64,000 nt of DNA from UBA4582 sp964228885. GTDB taxonomy: Bacteria > Pseudomonadota > Gammaproteobacteria > Pseudomonadales > Azotimanducaceae. Below, piece by piece: positions 1-8,766 of the stretch. The DNA is taken from NCBI GenBank assembly GCA_964228885.1, contig CAXRCG010000278.1:1-64000 (forward strand), read 5' to 3'. Positions within the stretch are counted from its first letter, which is position 1. The number at the start of each line of letters is the position of its first letter. The notes under the pieces are model-generated. The model was given only the letters and a program-made list of their open reading frames with translations, was not told the origin of the DNA and did no database searches. Position numbers and translations under genes: made by a program.

Positions 1-2
1 GC

Positions 3-1115
3 GATACAGCCTTCACCCACGATCAAATTGAAGTCGGCGTTCAGTGGAATGAGTGGCGCGTTTCCTACATACAGCGATTCGACTACGTCACAAGCTTCAC
101 CGAAGACACGGCCCTATATCATCACAGCGTCAAAAACGATTTAGCCTTACCCACTAACCGAGAGTACGACCTACTGTTAGACGTCGAGAGATTAAACGCT
201 AAGGGTATCAAGCTCGGTTACAACTGGGAATTCAGACCAGACCTTTCTTTTGATATTGCCTTTGCCTACTACAACGATGTGACCGACCTGCAATCAGGAA
301 AGGCCGCTGTCAATGGTGACCTCGAGCCGCTCACAGATGAGCTAAGAGCGGAAGTAGAACTGATCTTAGACGGTATTAGTGCAGACGACCGTGACCTGAG
401 TCCTCTCCTCGCTTTGATTGAGGACGTTAACGCCCGAGTTTTGATCGACTACTACTACGACGAACCAAAGTTTAATGAGCCTGACTACGCCGTACCAGTT
501 ATTACTGGACCCGCTAATCCTGTCATTTCAGACGTTGACTTTAGCTCACCTAGTGGCACTGGATACTCCCTTGATCTGGGTATGAATTGGCAAGTCACCG
601 ATCAATTAAATTTGGATCTGAAACTTTTTGATGTCGTTAACAACTTTACCTGGAAAAATGCACCTTATTCCGTCACAACTTTCAATCTCAATCCAGCACT
701 AGTCGATGCGATCGGCGTCAGTCAGGATTTTGTCGACGGACTCATTGTTACGCCCAATGATCTAGTAGGTCGGCACGTGGATGTCACGATTCTTAACCGG
801 GACTACGATCAAGAGCTTCCTTGGCGGGCAAACTTACGGGCAAACTATTCTCTTGATAAGGAAATCAATATATTCAATTTTTGGACGCCTAACATTTCAG
901 TACTTGGCGGGTATTACTATACAAAGACGCAGCACTTTCCAAGCTTAGGTATTGGATTCGATGACACGCTGCAGTTGGCCTATGATTTTGGTGGGGAAGC
1001 GTTCTCAATAAATTACCGTAACCGATACTTCTTCGCCCGCCTGATGACTGACTCTCTTGCTTTCGAGGATGCGCACACTATCGGTTTCGCCCTTGGGGTT
1101 AATTTCGGGTTTTGA
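3..1115 (+). CDS. Outer-membrane beta-barrel protein, C-terminal part (5' end outside window)
   Basis: The reading frame is open from the left edge, so the gene starts outside the window. A GTG at 279 lies inside it and is not a convincing start. The 370 visible residues alternate polar and hydrophobic/aromatic residues in short strands separated by Asp/Asn-rich loops, as in transmembrane beta barrels. The chain ends in ...LGVNFGF, with the terminal Phe that the BAM complex recognises in outer-membrane proteins. I cannot assign a family: no TonB plug is visible, because that part would lie upstream. It could be a TonB-dependent receptor or another large barrel. Neighbouring groESL is convergent and unrelated. 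Confidence 0.7.
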   Translation, partial: DTAFTHDQIEVGVQWNEWRVSYIQRFDYVTSFTEDTALYHHSVKNDLALPTNREYDLLLDVERLNAKGIKLGYNWEFRPDLSFDIAFAYYNDVTDLQSGKAAVNGDLEPLTDELRAEVELILDGISADDRDLSPLLALIEDVNARVLIDYYYDEPKFNEPDYAVPVITGPANPVISDVDFSSPSGTGYSLDLGMNWQVTDQLNLDLKLFDVVNNFTWKNAPYSVTTFNLNPALVDAIGVSQDFVDGLIVTPNDLVGRHVDVTILNRDYDQELPWRANLRANYSLDKEINIFNFWTPNISVLGGYYYTKTQHFPSLGIGFDDTLQLAYDFGGEAFSINYRNRYFFARLMTDSLAFEDAHTIGFALGVNFGF

Positions 1116-1362
1116 CCTGTTTTGTAACTTTCAAGATGTTCCTTGATCGATATAAGCACCCCTAGCGCAAGAATTCTTGCACCAGCTGTGGTTAAGACCC
1201 CTTTCACGAAGATACCGCGTTTATTAATAAGCCTACCGAGAGGGCGACTATATCGACCTACGCATCATTATCCATGACAACTGAAAAACAATCCTTCATT
1301 TCTGAACGCCCTCAAAAAACTGTTTACCGCCTGCTCACACCCCTCGTATCTACCATTAAGAC

Positions 1363-1390
1363 AAAAAAGCCCCGCTGACGCGGGGCTTTT
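1363..1390 (-). terminator. Rho-independent terminator of groESL (shared, bidirectional form)
   Basis: A 7-bp perfect stem, GCCCCGC at 1369-1375 with GCGGGGC at 1380-1386, encloses a 4-nt loop. It is flanked by six A on the left and four T on the right, so on the minus strand the hairpin is followed by a T tract about 50 nt after the groEL stop. It can also end transcripts of the barrel gene from the left. The rest of the 323-bp gap 1116-1438 shows nothing else I can support. Confidence 0.9.
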
Positions 1391-1438
1391 CGTTTTCTTG
1401 TGTCAGGTTCGCTCACGAACCAAACAGGCTATAGCGGT

Positions 1439-3094
1439 TTACATCATACCGCCCATACCGCCCATACCACCCATGCCACCCATGTCAGGCATAGCAGGAG
1501 CAGCAGCGCCACCTTCTTCAACAACGTCCGTGATCATGCATTCCGTTGTTATCATGAGTCCGGCAACTGAACCAGCAGCCTGAAGCGCTGTTCTTGTTAC
1601 CTTCGCAGGATCAGGCAGACCGAAGCCGATCATGTCGCCATATTCACCTGTTGCAGCGTTGTAACCTTCTGATGCTTTCAGGCTCTTCACTTTATCAACA
1701 ACAACAGAAGCTTCGTCACCAGCGTTAGTTACGATCTGACGCATCGGTGCTTCCATCGCACGCCGTAGCAGTGCAATACCGACGTTTTGGTCTTCGTTGT
1801 CGCCTGTCAGACCTTCAACAGCCTGAAGCGCACGAATCAGCGCAACACCACCACCAGCAACGATACCTTCTTCAACAGCCGCTCGTGTTGAGTGCAGAGC
1901 ATCTTCAACCCGGGCCTTCTTTTCTTTCATTTCAACTTCAGTTGGCGCGCCAACTTTAATGACAGCAACACCACCGGCTAGCTTGGCAACACGTTCCTGC
2001 AGCTTTTCACGGTCGTAGTCTGAAGAAGTCTCTTCGATTTGAGCACGAATCTGGTTAACACGCGCTTCGATGTCATCTGACTGACCAGCGCCATCTACAA
2101 TAGTCGTTGCTTCTTTTGTCAGTGTGATTCGCTTCGCCTGACCCAGATCATCCAAAGTGGCTCCTTCAAGAGAAAGTCCAACTTCTTCAGAGATCACAGT
2201 ACCACCGGTAAGAATCGCGATGTCCTGCAGCATTTCTTTACGTCGGTCGCCAAAACCTGGTGCCTTGGCAGCAGATACTTTCACGATACCACGCATGTTG
2301 TTAACAACCAGCGTTGCCAAAGCTTCACCTTCCACATCTTCAGCGATAACCATCAATGGCTTACCGGCTTTAGCAACAGCTTCTAGTACTGGTAGCATGT
2401 CGCGAATATTAGAGATCTTCTTGTCAAAAAGAAGAATGTATGGGTCTTCCAGTTCAGCACTCATGCTTTCCTGATTGTTGATAAAGTATGGAGATAGGTA
2501 ACCACGGTCAAACTGCATACCTTCAACAACGTCAAGTTCGTTCTCGAGACCACTGCCTTCTTCAACCGTGATAACGCCTTCTTTACCCACTTTGTCCATC
2601 GCTTCAGCAATGATGTCACCAACCTGTGTGTCACTATTCGCTGATACGCTACCCACCTGGGCAATTGTCTTGCTGTCACTACATGGCACTGCAAGGTTCT
2701 TAACTTCTTCAACCGCAACGGCCACTGCCTTGTCGATGCCGCGCTTGAGATCCATTGGATTCATGCCAGCAGCAACAGACTTCAGACCTTCGTTCAGAAT
2801 AGCCTGAGCAAGAACGGTAGCTGTTGTTGTTCCGTCACCGGCAACATCTGATGTTTGTGAAGCAACTTCTTTCACCATCTGTGCGCCCATGTTTTCGAAC
2901 TTGTCTTTTAACTCGATTTCTTTGGCAACAGATACACCATCTTTAGTAACGGTTGGCGCACCAAACGATTTGTCGAGTACTACATTTCGGCCTTTTGGCC
3001 CGAGTGTGACTTTTACGGCGTCTGCCAGTACGTTGACCCCAGCCAACATTCTTTGACGGGCTGAATCACCAAATTTTACGTCTTTAGCTGTCAT
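1439..3094 (-). CDS. groEL: Chaperonin GroEL (Hsp60)
   Basis: This is the 60-kDa subunit of the cytosolic chaperonin, which folds proteins in an ATP-driven double ring capped by GroES. It has 551 residues, the usual family length. The N-terminus carries the VTLGPKGRNVVLDKSFGAP nucleotide-binding segment and the AGDGTTTATVLA loop near residue 86. The C-terminus ends in the Met/Gly-rich GGM repeat tail typical of bacterial GroEL. It lies 44 bp after groES on the same strand, so they form one operon. A strong hairpin terminator follows. Regulation is probably through the CIRCE operator upstream of groES. Confidence 0.98.
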   Translation of the reverse strand: MTAKDVKFGDSARQRMLAGVNVLADAVKVTLGPKGRNVVLDKSFGAPTVTKDGVSVAKEIELKDKFENMGAQMVKEVASQTSDVAGDGTTTATVLAQAILNEGLKSVAAGMNPMDLKRGIDKAVAVAVEEVKNLAVPCSDSKTIAQVGSVSANSDTQVGDIIAEAMDKVGKEGVITVEEGSGLENELDVVEGMQFDRGYLSPYFINNQESMSAELEDPYILLFDKKISNIRDMLPVLEAVAKAGKPLMVIAEDVEGEALATLVVNNMRGIVKVSAAKAPGFGDRRKEMLQDIAILTGGTVISEEVGLSLEGATLDDLGQAKRITLTKEATTIVDGAGQSDDIEARVNQIRAQIEETSSDYDREKLQERVAKLAGGVAVIKVGAPTEVEMKEKKARVEDALHSTRAAVEEGIVAGGGVALIRALQAVEGLTGDNEDQNVGIALLRRAMEAPMRQIVTNAGDEASVVVDKVKSLKASEGYNAATGEYGDMIGFGLPDPAKVTRTALQAAGSVAGLMITTECMITDVVEEGGAAAPAMPDMGGMGGMGGMGGMM

Positions 3095-3138
3095 AACTTT
3101 GTTCCTTATAATCGCTTAAATATTCTGTATCGGGTGTC

Positions 3139-3426
3139 TTATTCAACGACACCAAATACTTCGCTCTCATTCATAATGAGTAGCTCTTCCCCATCGATCT
3201 TGACGGTGTTACCCGCATACTGACCAAACAGAACCTTATCTCCAGCTTTCAAATCGACTGGCTGAACTGAACCGTTGTCCAGTTTTTTGCCAGGCCCTAC
3301 CGCCAAAACTTCACCCTGAGAGGGCTTTTCAGTGGCTGAACCAGGAAGTACGATACCTCCGGCTGATTTTGTTTCTTCTTCCGTGCGTCTTACGACGACA
3401 CGGTCTTGCAATGGACGGATATTCAT
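3139..3426 (-). CDS. groES: Co-chaperonin GroES (Hsp10)
   Basis: GroES is the seven-subunit lid of the GroEL chamber. The 95 residues match the family length, beginning MNIRPLQDRVVVRR and carrying the mobile-loop region SAGGIVLPGSATEKP at about residues 21-35. Two ATG codons stand in tandem; the second, at 3426, gives the conserved N-terminus and has a GGGAG ribosome site about 7 nt upstream. It is the first gene of groESL. A sigma-70-like promoter and a CIRCE element lie about 190-240 bp upstream, so the leader is long. Confidence 0.98.
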   Translation of the reverse strand: MNIRPLQDRVVVRRTEEETKSAGGIVLPGSATEKPSQGEVLAVGPGKKLDNGSVQPVDLKAGDKVLFGQYAGNTVKIDGEELLIMNESEVFGVVE

Positions 3427-3611
3427 TCATTTCTCCCGTTTCTGGTTTCTTCAAACACCATTTTTGTAACAGCGTAAAAGTCCATGATTCACAACCCGGT
3501 CAAGTTACTAACCAGGATTTATTTCAACAAAAAACTCGCTAATATGACGCTGCTTCAGCTCCTTGACTGGAACCCCATTAGGGGCAACCACCACAGAGCG
3601 AAAGGCACAAA

Positions 3612-3638
3612 TTAGCACTCTACTTCGTCGACTGCTAA
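3612..3638 (-). promoter_or_regulatory. CIRCE operator (HrcA site) upstream of groESL
   Basis: Read on the plus strand the site is TTAGCACTC, nine bases, then GACTGCTAA. This is the CIRCE inverted repeat TTAGCACTC-N9-GAGTGCTAA with one mismatch. It lies directly downstream of a good -10 box, where bound HrcA would block transcription start. HrcA itself is not in this window. The match is direct; HrcA control is inferred from the known role of CIRCE. Confidence 0.9.
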
Positions 3639-3665
3639 TAATATGGGCGAAATGGTCAGAGTCAA
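3638..3665 (-). promoter_or_regulatory. Sigma-70 type promoter of groESL
   Basis: On the minus strand a -35 box TTGACT (3665-3660) is followed by a 16-bp spacer and a -10 box TATTAT (3643-3638), one base off consensus in each. The -10 abuts the CIRCE element. I did not find a convincing sigma-32 promoter. The 370-bp stretch 3427-3796 holds this promoter, the CIRCE site and the long groES leader; a 60-codon minus-strand frame at 3508-3690 runs through these sites and is probably not a gene. Confidence 0.75.
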
Positions 3666-3796
3666 CCCAGCAGCCTGAATTTATTTTCACTTACACGAAG
3701 TTTTCGGGAAATGTGCGAGTATTGGATGCAAGTTGGCTCTGAATATCGATAAAAATGGCAAATATATTGGCGAAAACGAAAGTAGGCTCAAAAACC

Positions 3797-4099
3797 ATGA
3801 CAAAAACCGAGGAGGCGCAAGCTCTCGTCTGGCAAATAGTATTAGCGATTCCAAAAGGCAAAGTGGCGACTTATGGCCAGATTGCAACAATGGCGGGTTT
3901 TCCTGAACAATCCCGAATGGTCGGGCGTATACTTTCCCGTCTGCCAAAAGAGTCCAAGATTCCATGGCACCGAGTCATCAACAGCCAAGGAAAAATCTCA
4001 AACCCAAATCCAGCTAGACAGCATCAGCGCCTTGAGGCAGACGGTATCACACTGATAAATGGCCGTGTGCAGCTGGCACTGCACCAATGGAATCCCTGA
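3797..4099 (+). CDS. Alkyltransferase-like protein (ATL, MGMT fold, active-site Cys replaced by Trp)
   Basis: ATL proteins bind O6-alkylguanine in DNA and hand it to nucleotide excision repair; they cannot remove the alkyl group. The sequence has the MGMT DNA-binding helix-turn-helix (IPKGKVATYGQIATMAGFP) and the core motif PWHRVINSQGKIS, where MGMT has PCHRV. The Trp in place of Cys defines the ATL class. I place the start at the ATG at 3797, giving 100 residues, because family members begin shortly before the IPKGKV segment; an upstream in-frame ATG at 3755 would add 14 residues. Neither start has a clear ribosome site. It stands alone between groESL and convergent ampG. Confidence 0.85.
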   Translation: MTKTEEAQALVWQIVLAIPKGKVATYGQIATMAGFPEQSRMVGRILSRLPKESKIPWHRVINSQGKISNPNPARQHQRLEADGITLINGRVQLALHQWNP

Positions 4100-4106
4100 T
4101 GCATGC

Positions 4107-5477
4107 CTAAACCCTTGACATGTTTTCCTTGAGGTCTTCAGTTCGCCTCATCAAAATAACCACAAGTACTATTGCCGGCAAGCCCAAGCCCGCAGCAACA
4201 ATAAAAAATGTTAGGTAACCTTCCGCGTCAACAACAATGCCTGAGAAACCGCTGATGACTTTACCTGGTAGCGTCATGAGAGAGCTAAATAACGCATATT
4301 GAGTTGCCGTATAAGCTTTGTTTGTCAAACTTGAAAGATAAGCGACAAATGCTGTGGCGGCGAACCCTCCGCTAATATTATCTGCACTTATCACAACCGC
4401 CAGCCACGTGAGCTCAGGCTGCAACGTCGAGAGCAAGGCGAACAGCAAATTGGTTGAAGCGACAGCGACAGCGCCGATCAGCAGAGGGCGCAAGATCCCC
4501 CACTTGACAACCAGCAACCCACAAATTGCAGAACCAGCGATGGTCATGAAGAACCCAAAGACCTTCGCAATGCTGGCGATTTCAGTCTTTGTATAACCCA
4601 TATCAAGATAAAACGGATTCGCCATGACACCCATCGCGATATCACTTAGCCGGAATACTGAAATAAAAATCAGAATCACAATTGCAAACTTGCCGTTACG
4701 CTGAAAGAAATCAACAAAAGGACAAACGATCGCGCCGATGATCCATGCCCTAAAATCCCGAAACCTGCCAGGCTTCGTTTCAGATCTCGCTAGAAAATCA
4801 ACGACCATTTGCTCACTTGGCAGGTTTGCTGGTGTGGTCTCGCTCTGTTCCGGCTCAGAGACTAGCAATACCGTCACAATACCTAGCAAAACAGTCGCTG
4901 CCATCAACTGGTAAGCAACTGCCCAAGAAAAAAAGTCTGCTAGATAAAATGCTCCGGCTCCGGCGACTAAAAGTGCAATTCTATAGCCAAATATATAGGT
5001 AGCTGACATCGCCCCTTGGTAACGGTCCGTTACCGCTTCGATACGATAAGCATCGATAGCAACATCCTGTGTTGCCGAGGAAAAAGCGACTAGCAGCGCA
5101 AAAGCCGAAAGCACTAACAAATCGGCGGTACCCACTAGAGACATGCCTAAGAGACCTGCTGCGATACCAATTTGGCCCGCAAGCATCCATGATCTACGCT
5201 GCCCAAGCTGTCCTAATAGTGGCAACCTCAACCGATCCACCACAGGCGCCCAGAACACTTTGATGGAATAGGTGATGCCTATCCAGGCAAAGAAACCTAT
5301 GGCACTTCTGCTGATTTCCTCATCACGTAACCACGCGGTCAGCGTTGAAAAAACAAGTAAAAATGGCAATCCACCGGAAAAGCCCAGAAACGCCATAGCA
5401 ATGACCCTAGGATGCATGTAGACCGCCAGCACCTCCCCCCAGCGCATATCTTTAGAATCATCCCTGTTAATAGACAT
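4107..5477 (-). CDS. ampG: AmpG-family muropeptide permease (MFS)
   Basis: AmpG imports GlcNAc-1,6-anhydroMurNAc peptides from periplasm to cytoplasm in peptidoglycan recycling. The 456 residues form about twelve or more membrane segments. The first contains GFSGGLPFLLVFSTLTAWL, the AmpG signature, followed by the loop region VFWAPVVDRLRLPLLGQLGQRRSW around residues 75-95 that replaces the usual MFS motif A. It lies 9 bp after yajQ on the same strand and is probably co-transcribed with it. AmpD, the next cytosolic recycling enzyme, is encoded about 7 kb away in this window. Confidence 0.9.
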   Translation of the reverse strand: MSINRDDSKDMRWGEVLAVYMHPRVIAMAFLGFSGGLPFLLVFSTLTAWLRDEEISRSAIGFFAWIGITYSIKVFWAPVVDRLRLPLLGQLGQRRSWMLAGQIGIAAGLLGMSLVGTADLLVLSAFALLVAFSSATQDVAIDAYRIEAVTDRYQGAMSATYIFGYRIALLVAGAGAFYLADFFSWAVAYQLMAATVLLGIVTVLLVSEPEQSETTPANLPSEQMVVDFLARSETKPGRFRDFRAWIIGAIVCPFVDFFQRNGKFAIVILIFISVFRLSDIAMGVMANPFYLDMGYTKTEIASIAKVFGFFMTIAGSAICGLLVVKWGILRPLLIGAVAVASTNLLFALLSTLQPELTWLAVVISADNISGGFAATAFVAYLSSLTNKAYTATQYALFSSLMTLPGKVISGFSGIVVDAEGYLTFFIVAAGLGLPAIVLVVILMRRTEDLKENMSRV

Positions 5478-5486
5478 CCCTCTTGC

Positions 5487-5969
5487 CTAATCCCGAAAGT
5501 TATCGAACTGAATTGGCATATCGAGATCACCCTCGCGAATGACTGCCATGACCTGTTGAAGATCATCTCTTTTCTTGCCAGTGACACGGACTTTGTCACC
5601 CTGAATGGCGGCTTGCACCTTCATCCTTTTGTCCTTGATCATTTTGACAATCTTCCGCGCCAGATCAGTATTTATTCCCTGGCGCACGAGCACATGCTGA
5701 TGAATCACTTTACCACTGGGTCTTGGATCACCAACCTCAAGCACTTTAACGTCAATTTTTCGACCGACCATCTTTGCTCGAAGAACATCTAGCATTTGGT
5801 CCAGCTGAATTTCAGCCTCCGCGGTAAGGGTTACTTCGTTTTCAACTCTTGCGTATTTAGCATCAACGCCGCGAAAATCATAACGCGTACCAATTTCCCT
5901 GTTAGCTTGGTCCACTGCATTATTGAGTTCCTGCAAATCTACCTCTGACACTGCGTCAAACGATGGCAT
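5487..5969 (-). CDS. yajQ: YajQ family nucleotide-binding protein
   Basis: YajQ (DUF520) proteins bind nucleotides, and cyclic di-GMP in some species, and affect virulence or phage transcription. The 160 residues match the family length. The N-terminus MPSFDAVSEVDLQELNNAVDQ and the segment REIGTRYDFRG are characteristic, as is KMIKDKRMKVQAAIQGDKVRV near residue 115. It is the first gene of a yajQ-ampG pair. The specific role in this organism is not shown by the sequence. Confidence 0.95.
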   Translation of the reverse strand: MPSFDAVSEVDLQELNNAVDQANREIGTRYDFRGVDAKYARVENEVTLTAEAEIQLDQMLDVLRAKMVGRKIDVKVLEVGDPRPSGKVIHQHVLVRQGINTDLARKIVKMIKDKRMKVQAAIQGDKVRVTGKKRDDLQQVMAVIREGDLDMPIQFDNFRD

Positions 5970-6446
5970 GTCTATTTCCTCTCATATTCTTTACAATTGT
6001 GTAATTCGGCGAAGCATACCAGATTCAATTTGTCCCGTTGCAACCCAATTCAAAACCAACACCATTAATCAGGGGCTACTCGTGCTGATGCTCAGCATAA
6101 AACAATCTGTCTTTTCAAAGCCGAGCCCAGGTGTCACTCTTTCCCAACCCGCGGCGGCTCTTTTTAAACATAGAAAAGTTTGCAATTTCGCAGTTGAGAC
6201 TCATCAAATATAGGAAGAGAATTCAAGATTCGGTGACATCACCAAGGCAGAACCAAACGACAGAATCGTGCGTACAATCACGCACAAGATAAAAACAGGC
6301 CCAACGCATGTAGAAACGCTGATCAACACGGCTAAACTAGCCTTCATCAGCCTAACATTCCAAACCGAGTGATAGTAAGACACCTTTTAATTTAGACACA
6401 CCCATCGAAGCTCGCTAGGCAAGGATAGAACAAACAGGAAAGTGAA
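5970..6446. other. Intergenic region between yajQ and the cobalamin adenosyltransferase gene
   Basis: These 477 bp between divergent genes contain no frame I can support on either strand. A 6-bp inverted repeat (GTGCGT, six bases, ACGCAC) lies at 6268-6285. I looked for the B12 box of a cobalamin riboswitch ahead of the adenosyltransferase and did not see it. The region must hold promoters for both neighbours, but no strong consensus boxes stand out. Confidence 0.5.
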
Positions 6447-7013
6447 ATGGGAAAAAGACTTAGTAAAATATACACACGAACCGGAGACACAGGCGAAACA
6501 GGACTTGGCGACGGTTCCAGGACTAACAAGGACAACAGCAGAATTCAAGCAATTGGCAGTATCGACGAACTCAATAGCTGGATAGGTCTTCTTGTGGAAC
6601 AGCTGATCAATTCTGAACTGTCAGGCCTCGCACCGTCGGCAAGTTTCTTGCGGGGCTGCCAACACAGGATTTTTGATCTTGGAGGTGAGGTATCTATCCC
6701 CGGCTACCAGATAATTACTAAGGCGCACGTTGAAAAAATTGAGTCTGAACTGGATGAGCTCAATCAACATCTGAAACCGTTGGAAAATTTTATTTTACCC
6801 GGGGGTTCCGAGCTTATCGCTCAGGCACATCTTGCTAGGAGCATCTGCAGACGCGCCGAACGCGATCTGGTCGCCCTTCGAAATGAACCCGATCAATCAG
6901 TCAACCCCGAGGGTTTGCAATTCGTGAATCGACTATCAGATTACTTGTTTGTCCTTGCCCGCCACATCGCGCGAGTACAGAAAATCGAGGAAGTTCTCTG
7001 GCAAAAAGGCTAA
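6447..7013 (+). CDS. ATP:cob(I)alamin adenosyltransferase, PduO type
   Basis: The enzyme transfers the adenosyl group of ATP to cob(I)alamin, making coenzyme B12. The 188 residues begin with KIYTRTGDTGETGLGDGSR, the PduO/MMAB ATP-binding signature, followed by GSIDELNSWIGL. The C-terminal half has RSICRRAERDLVAL and LNRLSDYLFVLAR-like segments that form the second part of the active site at the trimer interface. The start at 6447 has GGAAAG about 8 nt upstream. It ends 6 bp before the convergent aceF stop. A BtuF-like B12-binding protein lies at 11.7 kb, consistent with cobalamin uptake in this organism. Confidence 0.93.
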   Translation: MGKRLSKIYTRTGDTGETGLGDGSRTNKDNSRIQAIGSIDELNSWIGLLVEQLINSELSGLAPSASFLRGCQHRIFDLGGEVSIPGYQIITKAHVEKIESELDELNQHLKPLENFILPGGSELIAQAHLARSICRRAERDLVALRNEPDQSVNPEGLQFVNRLSDYLFVLARHIARVQKIEEVLWQKG

Positions 7014-7019
7014 GAAACC

Positions 7020-8681
7020 CTACAAAATCAGTCTCTTGAGGTCAGAAAGCACCTGCGCAATATAAGCGGTAAAACGCGCTGCTTCTGCACCATCGATAGC
7101 ACGATGATCATAAGACAGTGATAGCGGTAATATATTGCGGGGTTGGAATTGACTTCCATCGTAAACCGGCGCGATCTTCGATTTAGACACCCCCAGAATA
7201 GCAACTTCAGGTGCATTTACAATTGGCGTAAATGCCGTGCCACCAATACCCCCAAGACTGGAGATAGAGAAAGTCCCTCCCTGCATTGCGTCCATAGGCA
7301 GTTTCTTTTCTCGTGCCAGAGCAGCGAGCTCTGCCGTTTCCTTAGCTACCTGAATTACTCCCTTTTTGTCTGCATCTTTGATCACTGGCACGACGAGTCC
7401 GTCGGGCGTCTCTACTGCGACGCCAATGTTGTAGTACTTCTTGTGAACCATGTGGTCGAAACTAGATTCAATCGAGGCGTTAAATTGTGGATATTTGATT
7501 AGTGCGCTTACACAAGCTTTGACAAGAAAAGCGAGGGGCGTAATTTTGTTACCACTTTTAGCAAGTTCAATGTTTTGCGACTTCCTAAATATTTCAAGCT
7601 CTGTAATATCTGCTTCATCAAACTGAGTAACGTGAGGCACGTTAACCCAGCTCCTATGCAAATTTTTAGCACTCGCTTTTCTGATTCTCGAAAGCTGCAC
7701 CATTTCTGTCACGCCGTACCTTGAAAAATCAACATCCGGGATAGGTGGAATTCCTCCACTAACAACATGGTCACTCGACTTGCTGCTGGCCTGACTCAAA
7801 CGTTGCTTCACGAAGTTCTGAATATCTTCCTTGAGTATTCGGCTTTTCTGACCTGAAGGCATTACTTTACTAAGATCAACCCCGTACTCCCTCGCCTGCT
7901 TTCTCACTGCCGGGCCAGCATGCACTAGAACGCTGGTTTCCAATGATGACGCTAATGTCACCCCGGGCTGTGGCGCCGCTGGATTTGAAACAGGATCCAG
8001 TGGCACAGCTTCTACCGCAGTTGCAGAGACTAGTGGGGCAGCCTGGGCGCTCGCCGTTACACTCCGATCCGAAGTTTGATCTGCAGCCATGAGCCTGACC
8101 AGCGCATCACCCTCTTTTACCTCAGCGCCCTCTTCCACAAGAATCTCGAGCACCTCGCCAGCTACAGGCGTTGGTATTTCCATGCTCGCCTTATCTGATT
8201 CGAGTACGACAAGAGAATCTTCGGCTTCCAAGGCATCACCAATCTTTACCAGTACATCTGTTACCAGCACCTCGTCGGCTCCGCCCACGTCGGGCACAGC
8301 AATTACTTGCTCTTTTCGCGCAGACGGGGCCAACGGCAAAACCTGATCACGCTCTTGCGCGGCTGACACTTCTTGGCTTTCATCGGAAGCAGATTTAGGC
8401 GGGTTTTTTTTGATCGCGACTGATCGCGTTGCAGGTTCGACCTCAGTTGCAACTTCCAACTCAATAATCAAGGTGCCCTCATCAACGATATCGCCCTCTT
8501 TAACTGCAATAGACACTACTTTGCCGCCTTCGGGGGTTGGTATTTCCATGCTGGCCTTATCAGACTCAAGCACGACAAGGGAGTCATCCTTAGCAATTAC
8601 ATCGCCAACAGATACAAGAATTTCAATTATCTCAACTTCGGCGGCGTCGCCGACATCAGGAACCAGAACTTGCAGGGCCAT
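7020..8681 (-). CDS. aceF: Pyruvate dehydrogenase E2, dihydrolipoyl acetyltransferase
   Basis: E2 forms the core of the pyruvate dehydrogenase complex and transfers acetyl groups from lipoate to CoA. Two N-terminal lipoyl domains carry the same ESDKASMEIPTP motif with the lipoylated Lys (about residues 42 and 165). A peripheral-subunit binding domain follows (AGPAVRKQAREYGVDLSKV, about 257-275), then the catalytic domain ending in LSYDHRAIDGAEAARF with the active His and Asp. I place the start at the ATG at 8681 (553 residues) because AAGGAT lies about 8 nt upstream and the protein then begins at the first lipoyl domain; an upstream frame start at 8726 adds 15 unlikely residues. It follows aceE by 85 bp. 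Confidence 0.95.
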   Translation of the reverse strand: MALQVLVPDVGDAAEVEIIEILVSVGDVIAKDDSLVVLESDKASMEIPTPEGGKVVSIAVKEGDIVDEGTLIIELEVATEVEPATRSVAIKKNPPKSASDESQEVSAAQERDQVLPLAPSARKEQVIAVPDVGGADEVLVTDVLVKIGDALEAEDSLVVLESDKASMEIPTPVAGEVLEILVEEGAEVKEGDALVRLMAADQTSDRSVTASAQAAPLVSATAVEAVPLDPVSNPAAPQPGVTLASSLETSVLVHAGPAVRKQAREYGVDLSKVMPSGQKSRILKEDIQNFVKQRLSQASSKSSDHVVSGGIPPIPDVDFSRYGVTEMVQLSRIRKASAKNLHRSWVNVPHVTQFDEADITELEIFRKSQNIELAKSGNKITPLAFLVKACVSALIKYPQFNASIESSFDHMVHKKYYNIGVAVETPDGLVVPVIKDADKKGVIQVAKETAELAALAREKKLPMDAMQGGTFSISSLGGIGGTAFTPIVNAPEVAILGVSKSKIAPVYDGSQFQPRNILPLSLSYDHRAIDGAEAARFTAYIAQVLSDLKRLIL

Positions 8682-8766
8682 ATCTCGATTATCCTTTGAC
8701 TTCCCATTCGGTATGGCGAATACCACTACGCCAACATTGTTTTCTCACCCCTACCCCAAGGCTCAT

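Noticed and set aside
279..1115. Complete 278-residue gene starting at 279
   Set aside because: The codon is GTG inside a frame that is open to the left window edge and encodes the same barrel-type sequence upstream.
1398..1583. Plus-strand frame rich in Pro-Ile-Pro-Pro repeats
   Set aside because: It is the antisense of the GGM repeat tail of groEL and has no ribosome site.
3508..3690. 60-codon minus-strand gene upstream of groES
   Set aside because: It covers the groESL promoter and CIRCE site, has no ribosome site and no recognisable features.
3797..4099. Inactivated MGMT pseudogene because the active Cys is missing
   Set aside because: Trp in place of Cys is the defining feature of functional alkyltransferase-like proteins.
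5412..5792. 126-codon plus-strand frame
   Set aside because: It is a shadow of yajQ and ampG, both of which are clear family members.
5970..6446. Cobalamin riboswitch upstream of the adenosyltransferase
   Set aside because: I could not find the conserved B12 box or the surrounding helices.
8089..8600. Long direct repeat within aceF
   Set aside because: It is the two homologous lipoyl domains, a normal feature of E2.
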